Source: Verrucomicrobiia bacterium (GTDB lineage: Bacteria; Verrucomicrobiota; Verrucomicrobiia; Opitutales; Cerasicoccaceae). Taken from it: a stretch of DNA of 64,000 nucleotides. Within the stretch, counting starts at the first letter, position 1. Each line of letters begins with the position of its first letter. Under the pieces are notes generated by a model. That model was given only the letters and a program-made list of their open reading frames with translations. It did not search any database and was not told the DNA's origin. The stretch spans positions 499,136-563,135 of the forward strand of contig JAUIHT010000002.1 in the NCBI GenBank assembly GCA_030432235.1, written 5' to 3'. Positions 61,736 to 64,000 of the stretch are shown here, piece by piece. Position numbers and translations under genes: made by a program.

Positions 61736-62901
61736 CAGACGTAAAAGTTGTCCCTCGCCTTAAGTTCACGAATTCCGGGGTGCTTTTCGAGTTCTTCTTC
61801 GACCAAATCGACGCCCAGCCCGGGCCGGTCGGACAGGTGCAGGAAGCCCTCGCGCACGTCCAACGGGTGCGTGATGACTGCGTCGCGCCAGGGCACGTCG
61901 TTGACCATGAACTCGCAGCGGAAGAAATTGGGAATCGAGGCGCAAACGTGCGCGCTGGCCAGCGTGCTGAGCGGGCCGTTCGGATTGTGCGGAGCGACGA
62001 GCACGCCGTAAGCCTCGCCCATGGTGGCGATGCGCTTCATCTCGCTGGGGCCGCCGCAGCGGGTAATGTCCGGCATGATGACATCGCAGATGTGTTTCTC
62101 CAGGACGGGGCGGAAGTTGTGCCGCGTGTAGTGGCGCTCACCCACGCAAATCGGCACATTCGCAGGCAACCGGTCACGGAAAGCCTTCAGCGTGTCGGCG
62201 CTTTCGGGACCGGCGGGCTCCTCGTACCAGGTCACGCCCAGCGGCGCCAAGCGCTCGGCCATCTTCACCGCGACCTCGAAGTTGAGCATGGCGTGGGTCT
62301 CGATCATCATGTCGAACTCCGGCCCGACGGCCTCCCGCACGGCCTTGGTCACCTCGAAGGCGACGTCCTGCTGGTCGGGAGTCAGGCCCAGGTCGGTGTT
62401 AAGGTCCTCGCCGTAAAGGTAGTTGGTGTGGGCGAAGGGGTCGAACTTCAGCCCGGTGAAACCGAGCTCCTTCACCCGCCGGGCCTGCCGTGCGTAATCC
62501 TCAGCCGTGTGCCCCCCGCCGGTAAACCAGTAGTTGGCGTAGAGGCGGATGCGATCCCGGAAGGCGCCGCCCAGCAGCTCATAGCAGGGTGCGCCGAGGA
62601 CCTTGCCCTTCAAATCCAGCAGGGCCATGTCGACGCCGCTGATGGCGCACATGCTCGCGCCGAAGGGGCCGATCCAGTTGAGGTCGCGGTAGAGCTTCTG
62701 CCAGATGAAGTCCGTCCTCATCGGGTCCAGGCCGATGATGCGCTCGCCCACATGCTTGGCAGCCGCCTCGATGATGGGGCTGCCCGGCCAGTTCGTGGCC
62801 TCACCGACGCCGGTGTGTCCGGTGTCCGTGGTGATGCGGATGAGGGTCCAGTTGTACTTAACCCCCTCGACCAGCCAGACGTCTACTTTGTCGATTTTCA
62901 T
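61735..62901 (-). CDS. Enolase-superfamily acid-sugar dehydratase (galactonate dehydratase-like)
   Basis: A 388-residue enzyme with the N-terminal capping domain (KIDKVDVWLVEGVKYNWTLI) and the barrel motifs LKFDPF (general base Lys side), MIETHAML, WYEEPAGPE, GERHYTR and APHNPNGPLST (catalytic His). This set, with the NPNGP His loop, is typical of D-galactonate/gluconate-type dehydratases, which remove water from an aldonate to give a 2-keto-3-deoxy acid. The exact sugar is uncertain. AAGGAG sits 7 bases before its ATG, and the RraA-like gene stops 11 bases upstream. Product could then go to the aldolase and dehydrogenase of the same operon. Confidence 0.9.
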   Translation of the reverse strand: MKIDKVDVWLVEGVKYNWTLIRITTDTGHTGVGEATNWPGSPIIEAAAKHVGERIIGLDPMRTDFIWQKLYRDLNWIGPFGASMCAISGVDMALLDLKGKVLGAPCYELLGGAFRDRIRLYANYWFTGGGHTAEDYARQARRVKELGFTGLKFDPFAHTNYLYGEDLNTDLGLTPDQQDVAFEVTKAVREAVGPEFDMMIETHAMLNFEVAVKMAERLAPLGVTWYEEPAGPESADTLKAFRDRLPANVPICVGERHYTRHNFRPVLEKHICDVIMPDITRCGGPSEMKRIATMGEAYGVLVAPHNPNGPLSTLASAHVCASIPNFFRCEFMVNDVPWRDAVITHPLDVREGFLHLSDRPGLGVDLVEEELEKHPGIRELKARDNFYV

Positions 62902-62912
62902 GAGTCTGCTCC

Positions 62913-63614
62913 TTACATAATACCAAAGGTGTCCCAGGCCTGGCGGGTCAGCATGCCGCCCTTGATGGCCTCGAAGACCTGTTTTTCGCCGTAGGCTTTT
63001 TCCCAGGCCCTCTGCATCACCTCCTGCTCGATTTCCCGCGGCACGATGCAGACGCCGTCGAGGTCGCCGTAAACGATGTCACCCGGCCGCACGCGCACGC
63101 CCCCGACCTCGATGGAGCAGCGGAAGTCGATCACCTTGCCCCGCGCACGCTGATCCTGCGCGTAACGACCATAGGAAAAGCACGGGAAGTTCAGCGCGAG
63201 GATGCCGCGAGTGTCACGCGAGTAGCCGTCCACCACCGCACCGACCGCGCCTCGATTGAGCGCTGCCGTACTCATCAACTCGCCCCACAGGGCGTACTTG
63301 GGCGACGAACCCGCGCAAATGTAGACCTCGCTCTCCTGCAGGTCGTCGAGCGCATCCAGCATCAGGCCGAAAGCCTGGTTGAGCTGCCCGCCCCTGCGTC
63401 CCGGGCCCTCGCCGCCGCCAAAGTCGTCGGCCTCCAGCACCGGCATGGCGCGACCAGCCACCACCATGTCGTCGCGCAGCGGCTGGATCTGCGGCGGCAG
63501 AAACTGGTTCGTGTGGCCCATGAGGTCCATGACGTCGCCCACCACGGCGGTGAAGAGCTTCTCGCGCATCAGCCGAAAGAGCTCGGTATCGTCTTTCCAT
63601 TGCATCGGTTCCAT
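62913..63614 (-). CDS. RraA-like / HMG-CHA aldolase family protein
   Basis: A 233-residue protein with the family's marks: VVGDVMDLMGH near the start, the GAVVDGYSRD site and RPGDIVYGDLDGVCIVP, which hold the Arg-Asp and metal-binding acids. Members either restrain RNase E (RraA) or act as class II pyruvate aldolases on 4-hydroxy-4-carboxy acids. Leading a sugar-acid operon, an aldolase or decarboxylase-like role is more likely than RNase control. The start at 63614 has a strong AGGAGG site 7-8 bases upstream; the longer frame to 63671 would cover the palindromic operator. Divergent from the IclR gene. Confidence 0.88.
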   Translation of the reverse strand: MEPMQWKDDTELFRLMREKLFTAVVGDVMDLMGHTNQFLPPQIQPLRDDMVVAGRAMPVLEADDFGGGEGPGRRGGQLNQAFGLMLDALDDLQESEVYICAGSSPKYALWGELMSTAALNRGAVGAVVDGYSRDTRGILALNFPCFSYGRYAQDQRARGKVIDFRCSIEVGGVRVRPGDIVYGDLDGVCIVPREIEQEVMQRAWEKAYGEKQVFEAIKGGMLTRQAWDTFGIM

Positions 63615-63662
63615 GTGCTTTTCCCTCCTGAACCGACCCTTTTTAGTCAATAATAGAAACAT

Positions 63663-63685
63663 AAAAGTCAATATTGTTGACTTTT
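63663..63685. promoter_or_regulatory. Perfect palindromic operator between the sugar-acid operon and the IclR gene
   Basis: AAAAGTCAA-TATTG-TTGACTTTT, two exact 9-base arms with a 5-base centre, lies 49 bases before the RraA-like start and 35 before the IclR start. A half copy (AGTCAATA) lies at 63645-63652. IclR proteins usually bind such sites in divergent spacers, so this is the likely control point of both units. Confidence 0.7.
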
Positions 63686-63719
63686 TGCGCGATTTTCCTG
63701 GTAAAACACCTCCAAGAGC

Positions 63720-64000
63720 ATGCCCGTATCCACATCCTTACTCAAAGCGCTGGACCTGATCACGTACCTGACCGGTCACCCGAAAGGCGCCCGCCTGCGC
63801 GAAATCGTGGCGGCCTCCAGCCTTCCGCGACCCAGCGTCCTGCGCAACCTGCAAAGCCTCGCCGCCTACGGCTTGGTGGAGAAGTGCGAAGCGGGCTACC
63901 GGCTGACGGAGCAGTTTTATGTCTGGTCTTCCCACGACCGCAATGCGCTCCTCAAGACCCGCTACCGGCCCATCCTGCAACACATCCGGCAGGAAACCGG
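63720..64000 (+). CDS. IclR-family transcriptional regulator (partial, runs off the right edge)
   Basis: The first 93 codons of an IclR-type protein: SLLKALDLITYLTGHPKGAR leads into the winged helix-turn-helix (LREIVAASSLPRPSVLRNLQ, then SLAAYGLVEKCEAGYRL), with the start of the linker helix at the window's end. IclR proteins hold a sugar-acid or aromatic ligand in the C-terminal domain (not visible here). The divergent sugar-acid operon is the obvious target. The ATG at 63720 was chosen as it starts directly at the family's N-terminus. Confidence 0.9.
   Translation, partial: MPVSTSLLKALDLITYLTGHPKGARLREIVAASSLPRPSVLRNLQSLAAYGLVEKCEAGYRLTEQFYVWSSHDRNALLKTRYRPILQHIRQET

Noticed and set aside
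1-64000. CRISPR arrays, IS elements, integrases, rRNA genes
   Set aside because: None was seen. The only tandem repeats found are the modules of the giant gene and the short linker repeat near 41450.

Overview
The window looks like a chromosomal segment of a heterotrophic, polysaccharide-degrading member of the Verrucomicrobiota, most likely the Opitutales/Puniceicoccales side. That placement is an inference. It rests on several PEP-CTERM secreted proteins, a stand-alone pseudopilin, a very large pilin-like protein resembling the Verru_Chthon cassette family, LacI/AraC/IclR-type regulators next to sugar catabolism genes, and weak Shine-Dalgarno sequences. No phage, IS element, transposase, CRISPR array or rRNA gene was seen.

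Layout. (1) 1-5.8 kb, GC-rich and housekeeping-like: an endonuclease/exonuclease/phosphatase-family protein running off the left edge, a cardiolipin synthase-type phospholipase D, a CstA-type transporter, a CBS/DRTGG-containing family II pyrophosphatase and a tRNA-Pro(UGG) gene with a readable promoter. (2) 5.8-26.3 kb, more AT-rich, starting just after the tRNA: an AraC regulator, a left-handed-beta-helix acyltransferase fused to an uncharacterised helical domain, an enolase-superfamily enzyme followed by the remnant of a deleted short-chain dehydrogenase, a pilin-like giant with a coupled secreted protein, a PEP-CTERM protein, a 1665-residue propeller/carbohydrate-binding protein, a GH30-like glycosidase and two SGNH esterases. 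An AT-rich motif with the core CCGTAA recurs in front of these genes. (3) 26.4-45.2 kb, a xylan/arabinoxylan locus: GH10 xylanase, secreted proteins, three related secreted proteins (two with PEP-CTERM anchors), two paralogous LacI regulators, a beta-propeller protein, a pseudopilin, a 2-hydroxyacid dehydrogenase, a frameshifted GH43 gene, an intact GH43 xylosidase, a tandem pair of uncharacterised helical-repeat proteins and a sodium:solute symporter. Seven copies of an 18-bp inverted repeat, TGTCTATA-N2-TATAGACA, sit in front of most of these transcription units. (4) 45.4-61 kb: a 4237-residue modular surface protein (SdrD-B-like and DUF11 modules), flanked by two secreted proteins that share an N-terminal domain. 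(5) 61-64 kb: a sugar-acid operon (RraA-like aldolase, galactonate dehydratase-like enolase, short-chain dehydrogenase) diverging from an IclR regulator across a perfect palindrome.

How it works together (inference): secreted GH10, GH43, GH30-like and SGNH enzymes would open and deacetylate xylan-type polymers. The symporter takes up released sugars, and the dehydratases, dehydrogenases and aldolase process sugar acids. The repeated operator suggests that the LacI-type regulators control enzymes, PEP-CTERM proteins and a pseudopilin as one regulon. The best candidates for something undescribed are that mixed regulon and the three-member helical-repeat family (C-terminal half of the 7.0-8.6 kb protein plus the 39.4-42.3 kb pair).
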